Source: Candidatus Obscuribacterales bacterium
GTDB taxonomy: Bacteria; Cyanobacteriota; Vampirovibrionia; Obscuribacterales; Obscuribacteraceae
Reading direction: 5' to 3'
DNA length: 64,000 nucleotides
NCBI GenBank assembly: GCA_019637435.1
Contig: JAHBVO010000001.1
Coordinates: forward strand, 1,550,001 to 1,614,000
The translations under genes and the position numbers were made by a program. The notes beneath the pieces were generated by a model that had not been told where the DNA came from, did no database searches, and saw nothing but the letters and a program-made list of their open reading frames with translations. Below, piece by piece: positions 27,828 through 36,369 of this stretch (position 1 is its first letter; every line of letters starts with the position of its first letter).

Positions 27828-28861
27828 TAACAAATTCTGGGAAGTTGGTCTCCCGTCAGTTTATCGATAAGGCGTCTTCCGCCGATTGCCGTTCGACTGA
27901 TGACTTTATTCTTGTCAGTTTCGGTGATTTTACCGATCACGACTGCATCCCTGCCGGGGTCGTGTTTTTTTATGGTTTGAACGACCTCGTTCGCTATACT
28001 CGGCTCAACGATGCAGATAAAGCGACCTTCGCAGGCTACATACAAAGGGTCGAGTCCGAGCAGTTCACATGCTCCGCGGACCTCCGGACAGATCGGAACA
28101 GCAGAATCATCTATTTCGATTCCGACTTTGGAAGCGACCGCAATCTCAGTAAGTACGGACGCCAGACCTCCCCGGGTTACGTCCCTCATGACGTGAATGC
28201 CTGGTGCATGTTTCGCTAGTTCGAGTGCGGCAAAGGTCAGGCATGTACTATCGCTGAGTAGTTCAGATTCGATCTCCAGATTTTCACGAGCGCACATGAC
28301 TGCGATACCATGCCGTCCGATATCTCCACTAACTATGAGGATATCTCCAGGCTTTGCACGTGATACTGCAGGTGGTGATTCGACTAGGATTGAACCGATG
28401 CCGGTCGTATTGATGTATACGCCGTCACCGGCCCCTTTGTTCACAACCTTAGTGTCCGCTGCAACGGTGACAACCTGAGCCTGTCTACATGCTTCCGCGA
28501 AAGACTCCACTATGCTTTCCAGGTCTTTAATCAAAAATCCTTCTTCGATGATGAACGCTGCCGTCAAAAATTTCGGTCTTGCCAGGCGCATGGCAAGGTC
28601 GTTTACAGTGCCGTGTACAGCGAGAGAACCGATATTGCCGCCCGGAAAAAATATGGGTTTAACTACGAATGAATCGGTGGAAATTGCTACTCTATTGCTG
28701 TCGTTCTCGACCAAGGCAGCGTCCTCTAAGTCGTTCAAAATCTTGTTTCCCAAGTGGGGCAAGAATATTCGCTCGATTAACTGTTCTGACAAACGTCCAC
28801 CACTGCCGTGTCCCAGGCGGATAACATCATCAGGCTGAAATGGGATACCGCAAGACTTCAT
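27827..28861 (-). CDS. hypE: Hydrogenase maturation carbamoyl dehydratase HypE
   Basis: A 344-residue ATP-dependent dehydratase that converts the thiocarbamoyl group on its own C-terminal Cys to a thiocyanate, the precursor of the CN ligands of the [NiFe] centre. The N-terminus has RLGHGSGGRLSEQLI, the AIR-synthase-like core has AISTDSFVVKPIFFPGG and MRDVTRGGLASVLTEIA, and the chain ends in PRIC, the required Cys tail. It is the last gene of the long leftward usp-hyp operon, 16 bp after hypD. Works with HypF, which supplies the carbamoyl group. Confidence 0.97.
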   Translation of the reverse strand: MKSCGIPFQPDDVIRLGHGSGGRLSEQLIERIFLPHLGNKILNDLEDAALVENDSNRVAISTDSFVVKPIFFPGGNIGSLAVHGTVNDLAMRLARPKFLTAAFIIEEGFLIKDLESIVESFAEACRQAQVVTVAADTKVVNKGAGDGVYINTTGIGSILVESPPAVSRAKPGDILIVSGDIGRHGIAVMCARENLEIESELLSDSTCLTFAALELAKHAPGIHVMRDVTRGGLASVLTEIAVASKVGIEIDDSAVPICPEVRGACELLGLDPLYVACEGRFICIVEPSIANEVVQTIKKHDPGRDAVVIGKITETDKNKVISRTAIGGRRLIDKLTGDQLPRIC

Positions 28862-28877
28862 GTCGGTTTAAACATCC

Positions 28878-29975
28878 TCAGTGATTTTTGAATCTGAAAT
28901 AGTTGGAACAGGTTCCTTCGACGGAAACCATCGTCGCTCCGATGGGAGTCTCCGGTGTGCATGATTTGCCGAACTCCTGGCAATCCGTAGGTTTCTTATT
29001 ACCCAGAAGGATTTGATCGCTTATACATTGGCGGGGCTGCTGCTGTTTGCTGTGCGGAGAAACGTCCGGAAACACTCTTTCAGCATCGAAAGAAGAAAAT
29101 TGCTCAGATAATCCCAACCCGCTCAGTGGTATCACCCCCAATGCTCTCCATTCGCGGTCGCATGGGCTAAACACTTCGTTCACAACATCTTGCGCTACGT
29201 GATTGCCAACGTTTTCGACAGCTCTGCTGTATTCGTTCACAACGCCTGGAGACCGACTCTCCAGCAGTTTTACACAGGTTGACAGCGCTTGCAGCAGGTC
29301 TATAGGCTCGAAACCTGCCACTACAATCGGTATCGAAAAGTCTCTGGATAGTTTCTCGTATTGTTCTAAACCTGCAACGGTACAAACATGACCCGGTCCA
29401 ATAAGCCCCTGCACCTTGCATTCTGGTTCGCTCAAGACCATGGAACAGACTGGTGGTACGAGAACCTGTGCGGAGAGCACGAAAAAGTTTTCTAAGCCCA
29501 TGTTGTGGGCATGTTTAATCGCCATTGCATTAGCTGGCGCTGTAGTTTCAAATCCGACGGCAAAAAAAACGACTTTGCGATCTTGATGTTTTTTCGCGAG
29601 CTTAACGGCATCGAGCGGCGAATACACAATTCGGACGTCGGCTCCTTTTGCCTTCGTGGTCAGCAAATCTTCGCTCGTTCCTGGAACGCGGAACATGTCA
29701 CCAAAAGTGCATAATATAACTTCTGGTCTATTGGCAATACTGATTGCCCTGTCGATTAACTGCACCGGCGTGACGCATACCGGGCAGCCCGGACCGTGAA
29801 CCAGGTTTATAGCGTCAGGAAGTAAATCTGGAATACCGTACCTGAGAATTGTATGTGTTTGACCACCGCAGACCTCCATGATTGTCCATGGTTGTGTGCA
29901 AGCAACTTCAATTTCTTTCGAGATCTTCTTTGCTAACTCTAAGTCGCGGTACTCATCTACATATTTCATAGCCAT
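28878..29975 (-). CDS. hypD: Hydrogenase maturation scaffold HypD
   Basis: A 365-residue [4Fe-4S] protein which, with HypC, holds the Fe(CN)2CO unit during assembly of the [NiFe] site. Conserved blocks are MEVCGGQTHTILRYGI, LVHGPGCPVCVTP, FAVGFETTAP and a C-terminal Cys-rich part (PRQCISDQIL, DCQEFGKSCTPETPIGA). Length is standard. Its start overlaps the end of the upstream CoA-transferase gene by ten bases, and hypE follows after 16 bp. Confidence 0.97.
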   Translation of the reverse strand: MAMKYVDEYRDLELAKKISKEIEVACTQPWTIMEVCGGQTHTILRYGIPDLLPDAINLVHGPGCPVCVTPVQLIDRAISIANRPEVILCTFGDMFRVPGTSEDLLTTKAKGADVRIVYSPLDAVKLAKKHQDRKVVFFAVGFETTAPANAMAIKHAHNMGLENFFVLSAQVLVPPVCSMVLSEPECKVQGLIGPGHVCTVAGLEQYEKLSRDFSIPIVVAGFEPIDLLQALSTCVKLLESRSPGVVNEYSRAVENVGNHVAQDVVNEVFSPCDREWRALGVIPLSGLGLSEQFSSFDAERVFPDVSPHSKQQQPRQCISDQILLGNKKPTDCQEFGKSCTPETPIGATMVSVEGTCSNYFRFKNH

Positions 29976-31282
29976 GGTACTCCAGCCGCTTCCTTTTCGA
30001 GCGTCTCTCTGAAGTCCGGGTGAGCAATGCTGATAAGCGCCTTTGCTCGCGCTTTCAAATCTTTGCCCCAGAGGTCTGCGATACCATATTCGGTTACAAC
30101 GTAATGGACGTCGCCACGTGATGTAACAACACCGCTTCCTCTGCTGAGATGAGTTACGAGCCGAGATACGCTACCGTTTTTAGCAGTTGATGGTAAAGCG
30201 ATAATCGGTCTTCCGTGTGTGGAGCGCGCAGCACCTCTAATGAAATCTACCTGACCTCCGAAACCGCTGTACAACTGTTCGCCGACGGAGTCTGCGCAAA
30301 TTTGTCCGCTCAGGTCGACCTGAAGAGCGGAGTTTATGGCTGTCATTTTGTTGTTCTGCGCGATAATGGCGGGGTCGTTTATATAATCGCTTGTTTGAAA
30401 TTCAATTAGCGGGTTGTTGTCCACAAAGTCGTACAGTCGCTTTGAACCCATGACGAAAGACACTGCGATTTTTCCCGGCAAAACGCTTTTCTTATCGTTA
30501 GTTACGATGCCAGCTTCGACAAGGTCGAGTACACCATCGGAGAACATTTCACTGTGGATGCCGAGATCTTTTTTGTCCATCAAGCATCGCAAAACTGCAT
30601 CAGGTATTTCGCCGATACCCATCTGCAAAGTGGCACCATCATCTACTAGTGACGCCACATTTTTTCCGATGGCTAGTGACACTTCATCTGGTGGCTTACT
30701 GATATGTTCCGGGATCGGCCGGTCTGTTTCAACAATGTAGTCGAGCCTGCTCACGTGAACGAAGGAGCGTCCGAGCGTTCGAGGCATTTGTTTGTTGACC
30801 TCGGCGATAACAATTTTTGCAGCCTTCCGTGCCGCAAGCGTGCAATCGACTGAGACGCCGAAACTGCAGTATCCGTGCTGATCTGGTGGTGAAACTTGGA
30901 TGAGGCAAACATCAAGAGGTCGTTTACCTGACAGAAACAAAGTCGGAATTTCGCTCAGAAACATGGGTGTGTAACTAGCTCTGCCTTCGTTGACAGCCTG
31001 TCTGACATTGGCGCCTATGAACAGCGCGTGTACGTGGAAGGAATCTTTAAATTCCTTCTCCGTATACTTTGCCGGACCCATAGTGAGGATATGATAGATT
31101 TCGACGTTCTTCAACTCACCGGCGCGAGCGACAAGTGCGTCAATCAGAGGAACAGGCGCTGCCGCGTTGGAATGGACGTAGATACTCTGGTCTGAGTGAA
31201 TCTGCCGAACCGCCTCTTCTGCGGACACGACCTTGCTTTTATATTCGTCCAACCACGTCTTTCTGATATTCGCGACCGTCAT
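29966..31282 (-). CDS. Acetyl-CoA hydrolase/CoA-transferase (Cat1/4-hydroxybutyrate CoA-transferase type)
   Basis: A 438-residue CoA-transferase family I-like enzyme that swaps CoA between acetyl-CoA and another acid or hydrolyses it. Conserved features are IYVHSNAAAPVPLIDAL, LQMGIGEIPDAVLRCL with the downstream catalytic-type Glu in LGIHSEMFSDGV, YSGFGGQVDFIRGAARSTHGRPIIALPST and EYGIADLWGKDL. It sits inside the hyp operon between hypC and hypD, an odd place that suggests co-expression with hydrogenase assembly. Probably makes acetate or salvages CoA in fermentation. The partner acid is unknown. Confidence 0.9.
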   Translation of the reverse strand: MTVANIRKTWLDEYKSKVVSAEEAVRQIHSDQSIYVHSNAAAPVPLIDALVARAGELKNVEIYHILTMGPAKYTEKEFKDSFHVHALFIGANVRQAVNEGRASYTPMFLSEIPTLFLSGKRPLDVCLIQVSPPDQHGYCSFGVSVDCTLAARKAAKIVIAEVNKQMPRTLGRSFVHVSRLDYIVETDRPIPEHISKPPDEVSLAIGKNVASLVDDGATLQMGIGEIPDAVLRCLMDKKDLGIHSEMFSDGVLDLVEAGIVTNDKKSVLPGKIAVSFVMGSKRLYDFVDNNPLIEFQTSDYINDPAIIAQNNKMTAINSALQVDLSGQICADSVGEQLYSGFGGQVDFIRGAARSTHGRPIIALPSTAKNGSVSRLVTHLSRGSGVVTSRGDVHYVVTEYGIADLWGKDLKARAKALISIAHPDFRETLEKEAAGVPWL

Positions 31283-31300
31283 AAAGTCCTCGTTAATGCT

Positions 31301-31582
<282 letters not shown>

Positions 31583-31612
31583 TGTTTTAATCCTCAGTCG
31601 ACAAGTTTATCA

Positions 31613-34078
31613 TTAGCCTCGCGGTTCCAACATTCCAAGTTGACTTAAAGCCGCGACCGCTTGACCGAGGGACAAGCCTCCGTCATTGATTGGAACCTGG
31701 CTGTTCCAGTAAACTTTGAAACCTGCGTTCCTCAGCTGTAAAATGGACATCTCCAACAGCAGTCGATTTTGAAAAACGCCACCCGACAGACAGACAGTAT
31801 TGAGATTCTGTCTGTCTCTAATCTCTTTGCAAACTTCTAGAATCATTGTCGCTGTCCAGTCGTGAAACCTTGTCGAAATTTCTCCTGTGCTCTTGCCCTC
31901 AGCTAGATCACGTAGAACGTCTGAAATGAGTTCAATTGTGTCGATGTCGAGGAACGGCTGCGGCTGCCATGGAGCGGTCGATGCACCAGGATCTCTCCGC
32001 TTCAGTGTCAAAGAATATTCGCTTCCTATGCGACGACTCGGTGGCAGCTCTTGCGAATTACGAAACAGCTCGGCCTCTCGCTGGAGCAAAACTGCCGCGT
32101 GACCCTCATACTGATTGATATCGCATATTCCCAGGAGGCAGGCTACCGCGTCAAACAGCCGGCCACAGCTGGTCGTTGTCGGACTTATGGATGAGTTCGC
32201 TACACTTGTCACATCCGAAACCAGTTTCTCTCCAAAGCGCTCAACCAGTCCTTCCAGAACGCGTTGTCTGCCGGCTGAGTTCTTAACGTGTACCAGGAAG
32301 CCCAGAGCCATCCGCCATGGCTCCCTGATGGATGAGTTACCTCCAGGCATTTTTACCGGTTTTAGTGCTGCTATTCTTGTAAATTTTGCCAGAGTACAAA
32401 GGAGAAACTCGCCGCCCCAGATGTTTCCGTCGGTACCATAGCCGGTACCATCGAAAGCGACACCGATAACAGTATCATCGATGTGATTCTCTGCCATACA
32501 ACTAACCACATGCGCAAAATGGTGTTGTACCGGTATCACCTTTTCTATCAAGTCTACTGAAAATGGAGGAGTGTCTTTCCTCGCAAGCCAGTTGGAAACG
32601 ATTCTGCTCGAGCCATAATCCGGATGCATATCCAGTGCAATTAATCGGGGTTGGATTTTGAAGAGTCTTATGTAATCGTTCAACGTCTCATTGAAAAAAT
32701 GCGTTGATTCAATGCTTTCGAGATCACCTATGTGCTGACTCAGGTAAGCCTTGTCGTCGTGAACTAAACAGAAAGTGTTTTTCAAGTGTCCACCAACGGC
32801 CAGCATTGGCAGTTTTGCTCGATACGGCAATTGAACAGCTTGTGGTGCAAAGCCCCTTGCCCGTCGCACGACCATCGGCTTCTCGGCAACGATACTGCAG
32901 ACGGTGTCATCATATCTAGACACTATGTCTCTGTTGTTGAGCAAAAAGCCATCGGCAATGGCCTTAAGTCTCGCTAGCGCTTCCCTGTTTCCCGCTGCAA
33001 TTGGCTCTTCACTAACATTGCCGCTCGTGACTACGAGAGGTAGTTTTGTCTCGCGTAACAGCAGGTGATGCAGTGGCGTATAAGGCAGCATGACTCCGAG
33101 TGTATTCGTTGTCGGAGCAACTTGATTCGAAATCCGGTCTTGATTGCTTTTCTTGTTCAGCAAGACTATTGGTCTGGCTGAACAAGTCAGAAGCTCCGAT
33201 TCTCTCGGAGAGATATAGCAGAAGTCCTGTGCAGCTTCCAGATCCGAGACCATCAAAGCGAAGGGCTTTGCTTCTCTTCCTTTACGCGCCCTCAGCTTTT
33301 CAACGGTGTCGTCATTAGTGGCATCGCAAATCAACTGGAAACCGCCGAGTCCTTTGACTGCGATTATAGAGCCAGATCGGATCGCCAAAACAGCCCGGGT
33401 CAGCTCATCCTCGGAGCTATGGTTTTTCAACGCGCTTGAGTGCATCTGTTGAAGCTCTGGGTATCCACCCTTCTCGAACCAAAGGGCAGGACCGCATCTT
33501 GGACAAGCTGTGGGTTCCGCATGAAAGCGTCTGTCGGCAGGGTTCTCGTATTCTAAGCCACAGTCTTCGCACATCGGGAAGCATGCAAGGCTTGTTTCCG
33601 ACCTATCGTAAGGCAGATTTTTAATTACGGTAAAACGCGGCCCGCAGTCAACGCAATTGAGGAACGGATAGTTGAATCTCCTGTCTTTATCGGAGAAAAG
33701 TTCTGCTAAACACGCCTCGCAAGTCGCTATATCCGGTGGGATATTTGCTCCGTGAGTTGCGTGAACCTGGCTTTCTATAATTTTAAAAGTGCTCAGGTCG
33801 ATGGACTTACCGCTCGCGCCTTCGGTGCGTTCAATGCTATCGATTCTCGCGAGAGGCGGAAGTTCTTCGGACATTCGCGAGATAAACGTCGCAATCTCTT
33901 CAGAAGTGCCGATGATCTCAACCTCCACAAATGCTCCTTTATTGAGAACCATGCCTCTGAGCCCCAAAGCGGTTGCCAGACGGTAAATAAACGGACGAAA
34001 GCCCACTCCCTGCACGACTCCATAAATCCTCAAAATTGAGTGATGAAGCCCTTCAGTTTCCATTGAATGAATAGTCAA
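31613..34078 (-). CDS. hypF: Carbamoyltransferase HypF
   Basis: An 821-residue enzyme that makes a carbamoyl group from carbamoyl phosphate and ATP for CN-ligand synthesis. Domains in order are acylphosphatase (GVVQGVGFRPFIYRLA, residues 15-100) and two zinc-finger-like pairs (CEACLAEL...CVDCGPRF; CPMCEDCG...CPRCGP, residues 120-200). Then come a YrdC domain (AIRSGSIIAVKGLGGFQLICDATN, 230-400) and a Kae1-like carbamoyltransferase domain with HHFAHVVSCMAENH (about 510-810). Full length and intact. Two bases separate its start from hypA. Confidence 0.97.
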   Translation of the reverse strand: MTIHSMETEGLHHSILRIYGVVQGVGFRPFIYRLATALGLRGMVLNKGAFVEVEIIGTSEEIATFISRMSEELPPLARIDSIERTEGASGKSIDLSTFKIIESQVHATHGANIPPDIATCEACLAELFSDKDRRFNYPFLNCVDCGPRFTVIKNLPYDRSETSLACFPMCEDCGLEYENPADRRFHAEPTACPRCGPALWFEKGGYPELQQMHSSALKNHSSEDELTRAVLAIRSGSIIAVKGLGGFQLICDATNDDTVEKLRARKGREAKPFALMVSDLEAAQDFCYISPRESELLTCSARPIVLLNKKSNQDRISNQVAPTTNTLGVMLPYTPLHHLLLRETKLPLVVTSGNVSEEPIAAGNREALARLKAIADGFLLNNRDIVSRYDDTVCSIVAEKPMVVRRARGFAPQAVQLPYRAKLPMLAVGGHLKNTFCLVHDDKAYLSQHIGDLESIESTHFFNETLNDYIRLFKIQPRLIALDMHPDYGSSRIVSNWLARKDTPPFSVDLIEKVIPVQHHFAHVVSCMAENHIDDTVIGVAFDGTGYGTDGNIWGGEFLLCTLAKFTRIAALKPVKMPGGNSSIREPWRMALGFLVHVKNSAGRQRVLEGLVERFGEKLVSDVTSVANSSISPTTTSCGRLFDAVACLLGICDINQYEGHAAVLLQREAELFRNSQELPPSRRIGSEYSLTLKRRDPGASTAPWQPQPFLDIDTIELISDVLRDLAEGKSTGEISTRFHDWTATMILEVCKEIRDRQNLNTVCLSGGVFQNRLLLEMSILQLRNAGFKVYWNSQVPINDGGLSLGQAVAALSQLGMLEPRG

Positions 34079-34080
34079 AT

Positions 34081-34530
34081 CTAGCGTCCTTCGACGTTGT
34101 CTTCCGCATGTTGGAGTTCAATACTAGTGATGTTCAACTCCTCGCCTCTCAACATTGTCTCCAGGCTGCCACCGCAAATGGTGCATGCGAAATATGAGTC
34201 CGGCAGCGGATGATACTCGTGCTTCTGAGCGCAAATTGCGCGAGCCTCTACCAAATTGATTTTCAATGACGCATCTTTGAGTTCTGGCGAATCTTTCCTT
34301 AGCGATTCAAATGCGAAAGTTAAGCTTTCCGGATCGATGTTTCGAAACTCGCCGATCTCGACTTTAATGCTCACAACGCGCGGCTTGCCTGATGTATGAG
34401 GATGCCCCTCGTGTCCTTCCGCCTTCACATCAACTGAGTTTCCCATGGAGGCTAATTCTGCGGCGAACCTGTTTGAAAGCGCCTCTGCCGCTTTGTTTAA
34501 AATTGCAAATGCTACGGTCGCCTCATGCAT
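34081..34530 (-). CDS. hypA: Nickel chaperone HypA, variant form
   Basis: A 149-residue nickel-insertion protein, longer than the usual 113-120. The N-terminal MHEATVA keeps the nickel-binding MHE start. An inserted Gly/His-rich segment near residues 35-48 (KAEGHEGHPHTSGK) could bind metal. The zinc site is altered: the usual CxxC...CxxC pair reads CAQKHEYH...CTICGG, so the first motif has one Cys and nearby His residues in place of the second Cys. The stop and start overlaps with neighbours show tight coupling in the operon. Confidence 0.87.
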   Translation of the reverse strand: MHEATVAFAILNKAAEALSNRFAAELASMGNSVDVKAEGHEGHPHTSGKPRVVSIKVEIGEFRNIDPESLTFAFESLRKDSPELKDASLKINLVEARAICAQKHEYHPLPDSYFACTICGGSLETMLRGEELNITSIELQHAEDNVEGR

Positions 34531-35134
34531 TGCTGCATCCTTTACGAAGCAGATTCAAATTCTTTCTGAAACTGTCTTTCATTTGAACCCAGTTGGTTTC
34601 GGAGATGGTGCTGCTTATGCCGAGGAAACTGGCGGCAGGCATTCGTCCTTTCTCAAGCAAATCGAATTTTAGTTCATCTAACCAGGATAAACCATGTGAT
34701 GCCGAGATTGCTAAAGACGGTCGTGCTAGCAACTCCGGTGTTAACGCAGAAAACACCCAACCTTGAAAGTCATCCAGCTTCTCAGAAACTGTGTCTACGA
34801 CGACAATCTGATCGTGTAAACGCAAGATCGTTTTAAACCATGCAAAGCCGCTGTCCATCGAGAAGACGCAGATTCCATCTTTGTTAAACTCACTTTGAGT
34901 TTCGGCTATAAGTCTAGCCGCCTTCGAATCCTTTTCGACAAGAGGATTGCCTATTGCAATGATTGCAATTGCTTCTAGCTCGGTGTCGACCTTCTTCGAC
35001 GAGACAGACTCTACACCCTGTTCGAGGTGCTTACAGTGCGATGTTAACTGGAGGGTATCTTCGAGCATACCGAACAATTTATCGCGCTTGAGAGAAGCTG
35101 TCAAAACGTGGTCAGGCCGTTTGTAGCTGTTCAA
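34523..35134 (-). CDS. Divergent hydrogenase maturation protease
   Basis: A 203-residue protein of the HyaD/HybD/HoxW-type endopeptidase fold. It is recognised by AIIAIGNPLVEKDSKAARLI (GN-x4-D motif), the second acidic element IVVVDTVSEKLDDFQG and SASHGLSWLDELK with the expected metal-binding His. The canonical DDG of the first motif is degenerate (EKDSK), and a 50-residue N-terminal extension is present. It would remove the short C-terminal peptide of the hydrogenase large subunit after nickel insertion. Overlaps hypA by eight bases and the upstream stress-protein gene by 23. Confidence 0.72.
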   Translation of the reverse strand: MNSYKRPDHVLTASLKRDKLFGMLEDTLQLTSHCKHLEQGVESVSSKKVDTELEAIAIIAIGNPLVEKDSKAARLIAETQSEFNKDGICVFSMDSGFAWFKTILRLHDQIVVVDTVSEKLDDFQGWVFSALTPELLARPSLAISASHGLSWLDELKFDLLEKGRMPAASFLGISSTISETNWVQMKDSFRKNLNLLRKGCSNA

Positions 35135-35543
35135 CGTTGACTAGTTTAACAACTTCGACCGAGCAAGGTGCGTCATGCACCACCCCGGATGCCACGCTGC
35201 CAATTGTTTCCGGTCGTACTCCTGTATCTCCGTGCGAGCCGAGAACAATCAAATCTGCTTTCCAGCGTCGCGCCTCCTGAACTATTGTCGCTCTGGCATC
35301 GCCGGTGAAGATTTCGCTGTCGATTTCTTGCACGCCTTTCAGACGCTCTTTCAATCGGGCTACACGATCGTCGAGAATTGTTTTAGCTTGATGACCAAGT
35401 TCTAAATCAGTTTCGTAGTTGCCAGTGGGGCGGACAACTGTAATTACTCTGAATTGGGTGTCCTCCGACCAGCTTCGTTGCGTGATGTTTTTCAGAATCT
35501 CGCAGGCGTAGCTGGAACTATCAAGTGCTATCAAGATTTTCAT
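35112..35543 (-). CDS. Universal stress protein
   Basis: A 143-residue UspA-type protein. GGAGGG six bases before the ATG at 35543 supports this start over the longer frame from 35597. N-terminal KILIALDSSSYACEIL and nucleotide-binding LIVLGSHGDTGVRPETIGSVASGVVHDAPCSVEVV are intact. It follows another stress protein by 34 bp, and its end overlaps the maturation protease start, so it belongs to the usp-hyp operon. Confidence 0.93.
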   Translation of the reverse strand: MKILIALDSSSYACEILKNITQRSWSEDTQFRVITVVRPTGNYETDLELGHQAKTILDDRVARLKERLKGVQEIDSEIFTGDARATIVQEARRWKADLIVLGSHGDTGVRPETIGSVASGVVHDAPCSVEVVKLVNVEQLQTA

Positions 35544-35577
35544 ATTCCCTCCAATCACAATTAGCAAATTTGTGTGT

Positions 35578-36048
35578 CTACGCAATGCTGGATTCAAACG
35601 GTTGGTGACCTTTTACAATTTCCACTGAACAGCCGGCATGTCCGGCAATTGCCTCCGCTGTACTGCCCAGGAAGAATTTCGAAATTCCCGATCGTCCGTG
35701 GGAGCCAACGACAATTAGGTCCGCTCCCCATTCATTAGCTCGTTCGATGATGCCCGGCCAAACAGCGCCTTCCCTTATGCAGCAGGTGACGTTTTCCTTG
35801 CCAAAAACCTTTTCAAGTTCCTGAACTTTTTCATGAACGAACTCTTTGCGTAGTTTCAACAGCTCTTGTTCTGTATCGATCATGGTGACTGGCATGTATG
35901 CTGCGTTCCAGCCAACGCACGTCATCGCAAGTGGCTCGAAAACACTCATGACTTCGAACTTAGTATCTTGCGGCCATTTACGCTTTAAAACCGATTCAAC
36001 TGCCATGTTAGAGCAGTCAGATTGGTCAACGGCTAACATCACTTTCAT
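35578..36048 (-). CDS. Universal stress protein, first gene of the usp-hyp operon
   Basis: A 156-residue UspA-type protein. The ATG at 36048 with GGGGAG eight bases upstream is better than the GTG at 36057. Motifs are KVMLAVDQSDCSNMAVESVL and LIVVGSHGRSGISKFFLGSTAEAIAGHAGCSVEIV, the ATP-binding class. It heads a leftward run of nine genes to hypE with gaps of at most a few tens of bases. The upstream region holds palindromic elements likely to control the whole operon. Confidence 0.93.
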   Translation of the reverse strand: MKVMLAVDQSDCSNMAVESVLKRKWPQDTKFEVMSVFEPLAMTCVGWNAAYMPVTMIDTEQELLKLRKEFVHEKVQELEKVFGKENVTCCIREGAVWPGIIERANEWGADLIVVGSHGRSGISKFFLGSTAEAIAGHAGCSVEIVKGHQPFESSIA

Positions 36049-36120
36049 CGTAAGCACTCCCCGAAACTACATTCTCATTATCGGTTTCACCATTGCGGCT
36101 AGGCATCAGTCTTTATGGGT

Positions 36121-36136
36121 AATCGACCGGATGATT
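36121..36136. promoter_or_regulatory. Compact palindrome upstream of the usp-hyp operon
   Basis: AATCGACCGGATGATT carries the same half-site words as the 20-bp element but without the four-base spacer. It lies 73 bp before the first gene's ATG, the position where other genes have the spaced form. Whether the same protein binds both forms is unknown. Confidence 0.35.
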
Positions 36137-36152
36137 AGTCGCAAAAAGGAAT

Positions 36153-36178
36153 GAAGACGCCGAGTGGACGGCGTCTTC
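36153..36178 (-). terminator. Intrinsic terminator of the acyl synthetase gene
   Basis: Nine-bp perfect stem GAAGACGCC (36153-36161) / GGCGTCTTC (36170-36178). On the minus strand it is followed by CATTCCTTTTTG, a U-rich tail. It lies downstream of the leftward gene that stops at 36370 and before the usp-hyp promoter region. Confidence 0.7.
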
Positions 36179-36298
36179 AAATCGAGGTCTGGCGGTATGT
36201 GTTACTACAAATGAGCGGTTCAGTCTTACTCGTCCGTAGCTTCACTCTTCATTCTGCCAGAACTGTATCCAGGAAAATCGACCTGCAGGATGATTTTC

Positions 36299-36318
36299 AG
36301 TCATCCTTTCGGGTGATT
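36299..36318. promoter_or_regulatory. Candidate operator, AATCATCC-N4-GGATGATT type
   Basis: AGTCATCC-TTTC-GGGTGATT matches 7/8 in each arm. It is 251 bp before the usp-hyp operon start and just behind the acyl synthetase stop, so its target is unclear. A third half-site GGATGATT at 36288-36295 makes an overlapping hairpin possibility. Confidence 0.45.
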
Positions 36319-36369
36319 GATAGTGGAGTGACTCAAGAGTTTCTATCGTTACTGGTTCTCTCAGGTGAA

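Larger units (their letters stand above)
36049..36369. other. Intergenic control region between acyl synthetase and usp-hyp operon
   Basis: No convincing gene in 321 bp. It holds, from the operon side, the palindrome at 36121-36136, an intrinsic terminator at 36153-36178 for the upstream leftward gene, and a strong operator-like palindrome at 36299-36318. An extra half-site GGATGATT lies at 36288-36295. Confidence 0.6.
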
